This document shows positions 55,922 through 64,000 of a DNA stretch of 64,000 nucleotides, piece after piece. The DNA lies in NCBI GenBank assembly GCA_020638955.1, contig JACKHO010000005.1, positions 124,001-188,000 of the forward strand, read 5' to 3'. The position numbers and the translations under genes were made by a program. Below the pieces are notes generated by a model. That model was given only the letters and a program-made list of their open reading frames with translations. It ran no database searches and had not been told where the DNA came from. The stretch comes from Planctomycetaceae bacterium. GTDB taxonomy: Bacteria > Planctomycetota > Planctomycetia > Planctomycetales > Planctomycetaceae. Each line of letters begins with the position of its first letter. Positions within the stretch are counted from its first letter, which is position 1.

Positions 55922-58405
55922 ATGAAGCGACTTGTGAGTTTCTGCGCAATCGTGACAGCCTTCCTCCTGTTTGGGGTCACGGTGGGCTCTGCGGCCGAGT
56001 TTCCTGGCCTGGGCCGCACGGGAGATCTGGTTCGCATCGAATTCGAATCGATTGGACTTCCGAAGTTGTCGGGGAATGGAGCCAGAAAGCAACTGGTTGT
56101 GACTGGCGTTTATTCCAGTGGCCAACGCCATGACCTCACCCACGACGTGCAATACAGCGTTAACGAGCAACAAGTAATTGCGGTGGATGCCGAAGGCTTG
56201 GTGCGCCCACTGACCGATGGAGAAGCAACCATTACCGCCCGGGCGGCAAGTGGTCAGACAGCCACAACGAAACTGACGACAGAGAAAATCCAGGAAGAGC
56301 TGCCGGTCAACTTCGAAAATGAAATTGTACCGGTGCTCACCAAACTCGGCTGCAATTCGGGAGGATGTCACGGCAAAGCCGACGGCCAAAACGGGTTCAA
56401 ACTTTCGCTGCTGGGGTTCTACCCCAAGGACGACTATGAGTATCTGGTCTACGAGGACCGCGGGCGCCGCGTTTTCCCGGCAGATCCTGATTACAGTCTA
56501 CTGCTGCAAAAGCCAGCGAATGTTCTCCCGCACGGTGGTGGTCGGCGCATGACGCCCGATTCGTACGAGTGGAGTCTGTTCACGCGCTGGATTCGTCAGG
56601 GCATGCCGTACGGATCGGATGAGGATCCAAAACTGGAGCGTATTGAAGTTGTGCCTCCCGTCCAGGAAATGAACTTTAATTCGCGGCAACAACTGGCAGT
56701 GACGGCTTTCTACTCCGATGGTTCGACCCGAGACGTCACACGACTGGCGGCCTATGAAGCAAACCACAGTGAAATGGCAATTTCCAATTCCACTGGTCGC
56801 ATTACCGTGGAAAACGTACCGGGTGAAGTTGCGTTCATGGTGCGGTTTGGCGGTCAGGTCACAGTGTTTCGTGCCGTCATTCCTCAAGGACTGCCAGTTC
56901 CCACAACGCCGCATGTGAAGAACTTCATCGACGAACAGGTCTTCGCCAAACTGCGTCAACTCGGCATCCCGCCCGCCCCGCTCTGTGATGACGCCACATT
57001 CATTCGCCGCGTGTCGATCGACATTGCTGGTCGTATCCCCACGGCTGAAGAAGTGGAACAGTTCGTCGTCGACGCGAATCCACAAAAGCGTGATGTACTC
57101 ATTGACCGCCTGCTCGATTCACCGGAATACGCAGATTACTTCGCCAATAAATGGTCCTCGGTGCTGCGTAACAAACGCCGGAATGGAAACGACATCCCTT
57201 ACACTTACCGCTTTCACGGATGGATTCGTAACTCGCTCGCCGAAAACGTTCCCTACGATCAATTCGTCCGCGGCGTGCTGACCGCCACGGGCGATGCCGA
57301 GTCGTATCCGCCTTCGGCGTGGTACCGGGAGGTCAACAGTTCGACAGCCCAAATGGAAGACGTGGCCCAACTGTTCCTCGGCATGCGGCTTGCCTGTGCC
57401 AAGTGTCACCACCATCCCTTTGAACGGTGGAGCCAGCAGGACTACTACGGATTCGAGGCGTTCTTTACCCAGGTCGGCCTGAAGAACAGCAAGTACAACC
57501 AGCAGACAAATCTGCCGGACATGGTTTACCTGAAGGGGACGGCCCCCCAATCGAAAAATCCGCGGACAGGACTGGATGTCAAACCAACAGGTCTCGGCGG
57601 TGAGCCCCTGGACATTTCCCCTTACGAGGACGCACGGCATTACCTGGTGGACTGGATGGTCGCCCCGGAAAACCCCTTCTTCGCCAAGGCGCTGACCAAT
57701 CGCTACTGGAAGCACTTCTTCGGACGCGGCATTGTCGATCCGGAAGATGACTTACGCGTGACGAATCCGCCATCGAATCCCGAACTGCTGGATGCACTGT
57801 CCCGACACTTTCTGGAGCACAAGTTCGATCTCAAAGATTTGGTGCGAACTATTTGCAGGTCAAGCACCTACCAGCTCAGCTCTGAGCCGAGTGAAGGGAA
57901 TATCAACGACCAACAGAACTTTTCTCGCTGCTATCCCAGACGCATGCCTGCTGAAGTGTTGTACGACGCCGTCAACTCGGTCGCTCAAACACCTTCGAAT
58001 TTCGGCGGAATTCCACAGGGGACCACCGCAGTCCAGTTGCCAGACAATGGATTCAACAACTACTTCCTGCAGGTTTTCGGCAAGCCGGAAGCGGAGAGTG
58101 CCTGCGAATGTGAACGCTCGGCGGAAGCCAATTTGTCGCAGTCGCTGCACCTGTTGAATTCGGGCGATATTCAAGGCCGGCTGCAAAACGGCAATGGACG
58201 AGCTGCGACATTCGCTCGTGACACGGAACAGGTCATCGACGCCAAAATTCGCAAACTTTACCTCGCCGCATTCAATCGTGAACCGACGCCTGAAGAAACA
58301 GCGTTTCTCGCTTCGCGCATCAGTGAGTATTCGAATCCACAGCAGGCCTGGGAAGACGCCATCTGGGCGATCATGAATGCCAAGGAATTCCAGTTCGTGC
58401 ACTAA
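55922..58405 (+). CDS. Exported DUF1549/DUF1553 protein with Ig-like domain and heme motifs
   Basis: This 827-residue protein has a signal peptide (1-25), a bacterial Ig-like domain (about 35-125), a cytochrome-like stretch with CNSGGCHG near residue 143 (CxxxCH, an atypical spacing), a second Ig-like region (about 235-325), DUF1549 (about 335-540) with FIRRVSIDIAGRIPT and a canonical heme motif CAKCHHHPFERW near 491, and DUF1553 (about 560-810; FFAKALTNRYWKHFFGRG, RRMPAEVLYDAV). The family is nearly restricted to planctomycetes and relatives; role unknown, periplasmic redox inferred. It lies 184 bp after the WD40 gene and 55 bp before the PPC gene. Confidence 0.88.
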   Translation: MKRLVSFCAIVTAFLLFGVTVGSAAEFPGLGRTGDLVRIEFESIGLPKLSGNGARKQLVVTGVYSSGQRHDLTHDVQYSVNEQQVIAVDAEGLVRPLTDGEATITARAASGQTATTKLTTEKIQEELPVNFENEIVPVLTKLGCNSGGCHGKADGQNGFKLSLLGFYPKDDYEYLVYEDRGRRVFPADPDYSLLLQKPANVLPHGGGRRMTPDSYEWSLFTRWIRQGMPYGSDEDPKLERIEVVPPVQEMNFNSRQQLAVTAFYSDGSTRDVTRLAAYEANHSEMAISNSTGRITVENVPGEVAFMVRFGGQVTVFRAVIPQGLPVPTTPHVKNFIDEQVFAKLRQLGIPPAPLCDDATFIRRVSIDIAGRIPTAEEVEQFVVDANPQKRDVLIDRLLDSPEYADYFANKWSSVLRNKRRNGNDIPYTYRFHGWIRNSLAENVPYDQFVRGVLTATGDAESYPPSAWYREVNSSTAQMEDVAQLFLGMRLACAKCHHHPFERWSQQDYYGFEAFFTQVGLKNSKYNQQTNLPDMVYLKGTAPQSKNPRTGLDVKPTGLGGEPLDISPYEDARHYLVDWMVAPENPFFAKALTNRYWKHFFGRGIVDPEDDLRVTNPPSNPELLDALSRHFLEHKFDLKDLVRTICRSSTYQLSSEPSEGNINDQQNFSRCYPRRMPAEVLYDAVNSVAQTPSNFGGIPQGTTAVQLPDNGFNNYFLQVFGKPEAESACECERSAEANLSQSLHLLNSGDIQGRLQNGNGRAATFARDTEQVIDAKIRKLYLAAFNREPTPEETAFLASRISEYSNPQQAWEDAIWAIMNAKEFQFVH

Positions 58406-58460
58406 GAAATAGGATGCACGTTCGTTGTGAATTCCGCTTTACCTACCTGACTCGACAACC

Positions 58461-61400
58461 ATGGACGTAAACCATTTGAAATCGTGCCAAATCGGGCCGA
58501 AACGTATCTCTGGTCAGTGGTCTCGGCAGCGACTGATTGTGGCCGTACTTTTTCTCGCCACCGCCTGTGATGTGGGATTGGCGCAGTTGCCAGCGACTCG
58601 ACTCGAAGGACTCTTCCCCGCAGGGGCGGCCCCGAATTCGACTGTCGAAGTTACGATTGCCGGAACCGACCTCGATGATGTCGACCGGCTCTTGTTTTCG
58701 CATCCCGGCTTCAAAGCCGAACGCAAAGTGGCCGAGGAGACGCCATTCGATGAAGGCGCCCAGCCCATTGACAATGTGTTTCTCCTGACAGTCGCGGCCG
58801 ACGTGCCCGTCGGTAATTACGAAATCCGTTGTCAGGGAAGGTACGGCCTGTCGAATCCCCGAACGTTTGTGGTCTCGTCGTTACCAGAAATTGTTGAGGC
58901 CGAGCCAAACGGCGAAAACAATTTGCCGCAGTGGATGGAAGTGGACGATGGCGGTGGTGGCAAAACCCGAACGAATCCGGCAACGGAAATTACGATTCCG
59001 AGCGCGGTGAATGGCCAATCATCAAACGGGGCCGACGTCGACTGGTTCCGGTTTCAAGGGGCGCAAGGCGAACGTCTCATTGTCGATGGTTTCGCACGCC
59101 GCATCGACTCCCAAATGGACCTGGTTCTCTCCCTGTATGATGCCACAGGGCGACTGCTTGGCGAGAGCCGAGCGTACCAGTCAGGTGATCCACTCCTCGA
59201 TGTTTCGCTGCCCGCGAATGGTGAGTATTTCCTGAAAGCCCATGATGCCCTGTATCGTCAGGGGGCGGGTTACTTTTATCGCTTGCACATGGGGAGTTTT
59301 GCGCACATTGATTTCGTCTTTCCGCCCGCAGGACTGCCGGGAACCAACGACGAATACACCATTTATGGTCGCAATTTGCCCGGTGGACAAAACAGCGGGT
59401 TTTCCATCGATGGCAAGCCACTCCAGCAAGTGAAGGCCCCTATTGCAATTCCGGGTGACGTCGCCAACCGGCTGGAATTCTCATCCCGACTGGACCCGCA
59501 TCTGGGCGGGGTGGATGGCATTGAGCAGCGTGTCGTCAATGGAGCTTACAAGTCAAATCCCATCCTCATCACCAAGGCGACGGCGCCTCCCGTCCTTGAA
59601 CAGCCGAACAATGACACCTCGAAATCCCCGCAGCAGCTCATGCTCCCATGCGAAGTCGCCGGGCAGTTTTATCCACAGCGCGATATCGACTGGTACCAGT
59701 TCGAAGCAAAACAGGGGGAGGTCTGGTCGATTGACGTTTACTCAGAACGATTGGGGCTCCCGACCGACCCGGCGTTTCTTCTGCAACGCATCACCCTGAC
59801 GGAAGCGGCGGAGCAGCAGGTCAGCAACGTCGTGTTCCTGGATGATGTTCAGGAACAGAACTTCAACAACATGTCCGGGCGACACGAATTCGACATGCGT
59901 ACAACCGACCCGTCTTACATGTTTACCGTGCCAGCCGATGGAACCTATCGCCTCATGCTCAAAGATGGTGCCAGTTCGGTCAAATCCGATCCGCGACTTG
60001 TGTATCGCCTGGCGATTCGTAAACCCACTCACGACTTCCGAGTGGTTGCCGTTCCCGGTGATTCCACTGGTTCGCTCATGTTGCGGAAAGGTGGCCGCGA
60101 CGTCGTGCGGGTCTTCGTTGACCGTCAGGATGGCTTCGACGGTGAGATTCGCGTCAGCGCCACAGGTCTGCCCGGCGGTGTTACGACGGAGGAAATTATC
60201 ATTGGTCCGGCCAACCGCATGGGAACACTCATTCTCACTGCCGCAGCAGACGCGCCAGCATCCATTGGGACGCTCAATGTCCTGGCGAAGGCTGTCGTCG
60301 AGGGGCAAGAAATCACCCGACCGGCGCGTTACGGAACCGCGTTGGTTCCGTTTCAGTTCAATCAACCCAACGCGAACATTCCCAGTGTTCCAGGCAGGCT
60401 TGTGAGTCGCATTCAGGTTTGCGTGTCCGACTCCGAGCCCGCTCCGCAGGTTCTGACAATTGGTGACGGCAAGGTCATCGAAACCAGTCGCGGTGGTGTG
60501 GTCAAAATCCCTTATCAGGTCGCTCGTCAGGAAGGAACCGCCGGCAATTTGTTGGGGTTCCCCATCGATTTCCCACCACAAACAAACGCTCAGCAGGTGA
60601 ACATTGGTGGAAACGAAAAAGGAGAATTCGAATTGCGGTTCGCGGCCAACACTCCGCCTGGAACTTATTCCTTCTACCTTGCCGGGTTTAATCAGGGAAT
60701 GCAGTACAAACGCAATCCGGAGTTAGCGGCGAAGGCCAAAGAACGTCAGGAACGTATTGGGAAAATTCTGACCGACGCACAACAGGCCACGCAGCAGGCA
60801 CAGCAACTGACTCAGCAGCGGCAGAACGAATTGAATCAGGCCAACACGGCATTGAGTCAGGCTAACACGCAAAAGCAACAGGCCGATCAGGCAGCAACCA
60901 ATGCAGCCAACGCCCTGAAACAGGCGGAAGACGCTCTGAAGCAGAAGCAAGATGCTGCCGCGGCGAATCCCTCTGATGAGGCATTGAAAACGCAGGTTAC
61001 ACAGGCTGTCACAGCCCGTGATGACGCAGCCAAAAAGCAGAAAGAGGCGGAGACTCTGGCCGCTGGGGCCACCAAGAAACAGCAGGAAGCGACCGAAGCA
61101 CAAACGGCAGCGACCGAGGCGAAGACCAAGGCCGACATGGAGTTTCAGGCAGCTCAGCAGTTTCAGCAAAGGGCCCAGCAGGAAAAGCAGCGGGCCGACC
61201 AATTCGCAAATCAAAAGCAGAACGAAGCCAACCCACGCGGATTCAATGTACACATCCCTTCAAATTCCGTGACTCTTCGCATTGCCGAATTCCCCATCAA
61301 AGTCGATGCCCTGTCCGAAGCCGTCTCCGTGAAGCAGGGAGAGAAGGCCGAAGTCGTGGTAAAAGTTTCTCGGCTGTATGAATTCACCGGAGCGGTCAAT

Positions 61401-61622
61401 GTGCAGACTCAACTTCCCGGCGGAGTCGGCGGAGTCTCGATTCAAAATGTCGCTATCCCGGACAATCAACCCGAGGCAAAGTATGAACTCAGTGCTGCAG
61501 CGAATGCGACCGTGGGTGAGCACGCCTGCACCGTCCGGCTGCAAATGAATTTTAACGGGCAGAATCTGGTTCTGGAGCGGCCTCTGAAACTTCAGGTCAT
61601 TGAAGTGAAGCCAGCCGAGTAG
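58461..61622 (+). CDS. Exported PPC-domain protein with long coiled coil
   Basis: This 1053-residue protein has an N-terminal export signal (LIVAVLFLATACDVGLAQ), an IPT-like beta domain (about 45-130), and two bacterial pre-peptidase C-terminal type domains (about 183-280 and 400-523) with ADVDWFRFQ and RDIDWYQFEA. More beta domains follow. Residues about 754-928 form a highly repetitive A/Q/K/E-rich coiled coil (QQATQQAQQLTQQRQ, KQKEAETLAAGATKKQQ), after which a beta domain ends the chain. Such a coil inside an exported beta-rich protein is unusual and could act as a spacer or oligomerisation rod. It lies between the DUF1549 gene and the heme-WD40 gene, 6 bp before the latter, so co-transcription is likely. 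No catalytic site is seen. Confidence 0.82.
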   Translation: MDVNHLKSCQIGPKRISGQWSRQRLIVAVLFLATACDVGLAQLPATRLEGLFPAGAAPNSTVEVTIAGTDLDDVDRLLFSHPGFKAERKVAEETPFDEGAQPIDNVFLLTVAADVPVGNYEIRCQGRYGLSNPRTFVVSSLPEIVEAEPNGENNLPQWMEVDDGGGGKTRTNPATEITIPSAVNGQSSNGADVDWFRFQGAQGERLIVDGFARRIDSQMDLVLSLYDATGRLLGESRAYQSGDPLLDVSLPANGEYFLKAHDALYRQGAGYFYRLHMGSFAHIDFVFPPAGLPGTNDEYTIYGRNLPGGQNSGFSIDGKPLQQVKAPIAIPGDVANRLEFSSRLDPHLGGVDGIEQRVVNGAYKSNPILITKATAPPVLEQPNNDTSKSPQQLMLPCEVAGQFYPQRDIDWYQFEAKQGEVWSIDVYSERLGLPTDPAFLLQRITLTEAAEQQVSNVVFLDDVQEQNFNNMSGRHEFDMRTTDPSYMFTVPADGTYRLMLKDGASSVKSDPRLVYRLAIRKPTHDFRVVAVPGDSTGSLMLRKGGRDVVRVFVDRQDGFDGEIRVSATGLPGGVTTEEIIIGPANRMGTLILTAAADAPASIGTLNVLAKAVVEGQEITRPARYGTALVPFQFNQPNANIPSVPGRLVSRIQVCVSDSEPAPQVLTIGDGKVIETSRGGVVKIPYQVARQEGTAGNLLGFPIDFPPQTNAQQVNIGGNEKGEFELRFAANTPPGTYSFYLAGFNQGMQYKRNPELAAKAKERQERIGKILTDAQQATQQAQQLTQQRQNELNQANTALSQANTQKQQADQAATNAANALKQAEDALKQKQDAAAANPSDEALKTQVTQAVTARDDAAKKQKEAETLAAGATKKQQEATEAQTAATEAKTKADMEFQAAQQFQQRAQQEKQRADQFANQKQNEANPRGFNVHIPSNSVTLRIAEFPIKVDALSEAVSVKQGEKAEVVVKVSRLYEFTGAVNVQTQLPGGVGGVSIQNVAIPDNQPEAKYELSAAANATVGEHACTVRLQMNFNGQNLVLERPLKLQVIEVKPAE

Positions 61623-61628
61623 GACCCG

Positions 61629-64000
61629 ATGAAAACTCAGGAGTCATGTTGTATGTGTCGGAATGTGTCGATGCGGAAACTTCTTTCACGTTGGTGTGCT
61701 TGCCTCGCAGTCGTCGCGTTCGCACTCAGTGGGCAATTCTCCTTCGCCGAACCCATACCGGTTGCCCAAATTCAGCGGAACGACCAGGTTTCGTTTGAAA
61801 AGGAAATCTTTCCCATCCTGCAGAGGAACTGCCTCGCCTGCCATTCCGCGAGTGAGAAGCAGGGAGATATTGTACTGGAATCTCCGCAGGGAATTCTCAA
61901 AGGAGGAGACAACGGACCAGCGGCGATTCCAGGACGCGGTGCCGACAGCCTGATTGTGAAACTTGCAGCGCATCAGTCCAATCCCGTCATGCCCCCGGAC
62001 GGCAATGACGTGGCCGCCAAAAACCTCTCGTCCAATGAATTGGGACTACTGAAGCTCTGGATTGATCAGGGTGCCAAGGGAGCCGATGCTGTTGCATCGC
62101 TCTCCCCGAAAAACTGGCAACCACTCCCGCCGGGCAATCATCCCGTTCAGGCACTCGCCCTAACCGAAGATGGACAATTCATTGCCGCCGGACGGGCCAA
62201 TCAAATCTTTCTGTATCATGTACCGACAGGCTCAATCGTCACGCGTTTGTCTGATCCAGCGCTCAATCAGTTCATTGCGAAACCAACCGGGGCAGCAGCA
62301 TCTGAGTTTACAGGCATTGCTCATCGCGACTTGGTCCAATCGCTGACGTTCAATGCCGACGGTGACCTGCTCGCATCAGGCAGTTTTCGCGAAGTTAAAC
62401 TCTGGCGACGCCCGCGCGATGTCACGAAGTACACACTCGATTTAGGTGAGGGCGGAACCGCAATTGCCGTCAGTCCCGATAAGGCCTGGCTGGCAATCGC
62501 TACGGCCGAGAACAAAGTCCGACTCTACAGCGCCGCCGATGGGAAGCCAGGACCAGTTCTCGAAGGTCACACAGGTTCGATTACGTCGCTACGATTTGCT
62601 CCGGACGGAACAAGACTTCTGTCGGGTTCGCAGGACCAAACAGTGCGATTGTGGGATGCACAATCTGGTACCGCGGTGGCCGTGGTTGATACTCCCGCAC
62701 CAGTCAACGCCATTGAACTGGTCAACGTCGACAATCCGACGGAACAGCAGCCACATCCCGCCCAGTGGCTTGTGACCGGACATGCCGACAACATGATTCG
62801 CGTGTGGGAACTTCCTGCAAACAGTTCGCCATCTCATATTGCCGGCGCAGAGAAACTATTGTTGGCAACCACCACGCGAGACGCCTCCCTCATGGCGAGT
62901 GTCTCGGAGCAGGGAAATGTCCGCGTTGTTACGCTGCGTGCGTCCGCAGGCCAGCCCGCCGGACATGAAATCGCGACGTGGCAAATCAGCGATGGTGTCA
63001 CAGCAGCAACCTTTGCACGATTGCCGGAAATCGCCAATCCCCAGGCCGACACTACGGCCCAAACGCACGTCTTGGTGACGGGAAATTCCAACGGACTCAT
63101 TCGGGTCTGGTCCCTGCCTGACCACAAACTCCTCCGGGAATTCCGAAGTGAGGCCTCACCAGTGACGGCACTGAGCACCTCACATGACGGGCGGCTGCTG
63201 ACCTCCGGTCTGGAGACCGGTGGACTCACGCAATGGGATATGGCTGCCGTATTGCAGAGTTCCGGGGACGACAAAGCCTCAACGAATTCCCCAGTGATTG
63301 CCCATACTCTGAGTCCCTCGAGGAAGTTGCTCGCAGTCGCGGGAACACATCAGGGGCAACCTGCTGTGTTCGTTCAGAACACGGAAAACAAGCAACTGGT
63401 CGCCACGTTGACCGGTCATTCCGGTCTCATCCGTACGCTCGCGTTTAGTAAGAATGAAACACAACTTCTTAGCGGCAGTGACGACAAGTCAGTACGTATC
63501 TGGAATCTTCAGGCCCCGTCAGAGGCTCCAAAGACAGTGGCCGAATTGCCAGCAGCAGTGACGGCCGTCGGTGCGAATGACGATGTCTCTCAGGTGCTGG
63601 TGGGCTTCGCCGATAATGCACTGCGGTTGTATAACGCAAACGCCGATTCTCCCGAGACGCTCATCATCAAGGAGTTCAGTGGCAACGCCGGGCCCGTTAT
63701 CGCGGTGGGGACATTCGGCGGACAGTTCTACTCAGTTTCAGCGGACAAGAGTGTGCGGTTCTGGAATCCCGCTGATGGTGCGCAGACGCGAGCTTTCAAT
63801 TTGCCGACGGCTATTACCGCATTCGCCCAATCGAGTGATGGTCAGCGGCTCGTGTTTGCCGGAGATGATCGCCAAATTCGAGTCATTCAAACCGACAACG
63901 GCAACACGCTGCAAACACTCAACGGATTTGCTCAACCAATCACAAGCGTCAGTCTCTCCGCCGACGGACAACAACTGGCCGCAGTTACGAACAACGGCGA
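61629..64000 (+). CDS. Exported c-type cytochrome / WD40 protein (cut by window edge)
   Basis: The open frame runs through the right edge; about 790 residues are visible. A signal peptide (CACLAVVAFALSGQFSFAEP) precedes a planctomycete cytochrome domain with heme motif CLACH near residue 71 and NPVMPPDGN, a signature of that domain. WD40 blades follow (LEGHTGSITSLRFAPDGTRL, SQDQTVRLWD; LTGHSGLIRTLAF, SDDKSVRIWN). Three starts compete: ATG 61629 (6 bp after the previous stop, weak AGGA), ATG 61653 (good AGGAG nine bases upstream) and ATG 61671 (nearest the signal peptide). I give the longest. The pairing of a heme domain and WD40 propeller in one exported chain ties this gene to the upstream WD40 and DUF1549 genes. 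Confidence 0.87.
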   Translation, partial: MKTQESCCMCRNVSMRKLLSRWCACLAVVAFALSGQFSFAEPIPVAQIQRNDQVSFEKEIFPILQRNCLACHSASEKQGDIVLESPQGILKGGDNGPAAIPGRGADSLIVKLAAHQSNPVMPPDGNDVAAKNLSSNELGLLKLWIDQGAKGADAVASLSPKNWQPLPPGNHPVQALALTEDGQFIAAGRANQIFLYHVPTGSIVTRLSDPALNQFIAKPTGAAASEFTGIAHRDLVQSLTFNADGDLLASGSFREVKLWRRPRDVTKYTLDLGEGGTAIAVSPDKAWLAIATAENKVRLYSAADGKPGPVLEGHTGSITSLRFAPDGTRLLSGSQDQTVRLWDAQSGTAVAVVDTPAPVNAIELVNVDNPTEQQPHPAQWLVTGHADNMIRVWELPANSSPSHIAGAEKLLLATTTRDASLMASVSEQGNVRVVTLRASAGQPAGHEIATWQISDGVTAATFARLPEIANPQADTTAQTHVLVTGNSNGLIRVWSLPDHKLLREFRSEASPVTALSTSHDGRLLTSGLETGGLTQWDMAAVLQSSGDDKASTNSPVIAHTLSPSRKLLAVAGTHQGQPAVFVQNTENKQLVATLTGHSGLIRTLAFSKNETQLLSGSDDKSVRIWNLQAPSEAPKTVAELPAAVTAVGANDDVSQVLVGFADNALRLYNANADSPETLIIKEFSGNAGPVIAVGTFGGQFYSVSADKSVRFWNPADGAQTRAFNLPTAITAFAQSSDGQRLVFAGDDRQIRVIQTDNGNTLQTLNGFAQPITSVSLSADGQQLAAVTNNG

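Overview
The window is a piece of a planctomycete chromosome, most likely from the Planctomycetaceae or a close relative. The evidence is gene content. It carries several families that are largely restricted to or greatly expanded in this phylum: DUF1552 proteins, DUF1587/1592/1588/1585 and DUF1549/1553 cytochrome-like proteins, a ThuA-discoidin-propeller-heme fusion, DUF1080, a small DUF6800-like basic protein, secreted giant proteins with an N-terminal E-D-R-x-L-L signature, a formylglycine-dependent sulfatase, a Hanks kinase fused to a STAND-type ATPase, and the hopanoid enzyme HpnH. I found no rRNA, tRNA, CRISPR array, transposase or phage gene.

Layout. 1-6.1 kb: the N-terminal part of a family X DNA polymerase (minus strand), divergent from a 1540-residue kinase/ATPase/FGE-like receptor. 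6.1-12.4 kb: a GH38-like glycosidase, a ferredoxin-type sulfite reductase, then two small nuclease-like genes (HNH and DUF2726). 12.5-17.3 kb: a PhoD-like phosphatase, a larB-rfbC pair, and a 1.2 kb non-coding tract with palindromic repeats, a perfect 23-bp inverted repeat pair and a second copy of the rfbC 3' end. 17.3-34.3 kb: a secreted propeller/FG-GAP protein, a HAD phosphatase, GlcF, a fused AroD-AroE, a sulfatase, a DUF1552/DUF1588 pair and a 1522-residue beta-helix surface protein whose C-terminus matches that of the 17.3 kb protein.

34.6-46.1 kb: hpnH, two uncharacterised small genes, the ThuA-heme fusion, a DUF6800-like protein, a tandem NIPSNAP protein, rpsR, a zinc-ribbon protein, pcm and an APH/AAA kinase fusion. 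Three good hairpin terminators lie here. 46.2-51.7 kb: a second DUF1592-type/DUF1552 pair and a DUF1080 protein. 52-64 kb: a co-directional set of four large exported proteins (WD40; DUF1549/1553; PPC domain with coiled coil; heme-WD40), the last cut by the window end.

How the genes work together. Most of the coding capacity goes to exported proteins that pair c-type heme motifs with propeller, beta-sandwich or carbohydrate-related domains. This fits the planctomycete envelope and polysaccharide-degrading lifestyle, but direct functional evidence for most of these families is lacking. Housekeeping genes (aro, sir, glcF, rpsR, pcm, hpnH) are scattered among them as single genes or short pairs. 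The most distinctive observations are the rfbC tail duplication with only synonymous differences, the module sharing between two unrelated surface proteins, the coiled coils placed inside exported proteins, and the four-gene exported WD40/heme set at the right end.
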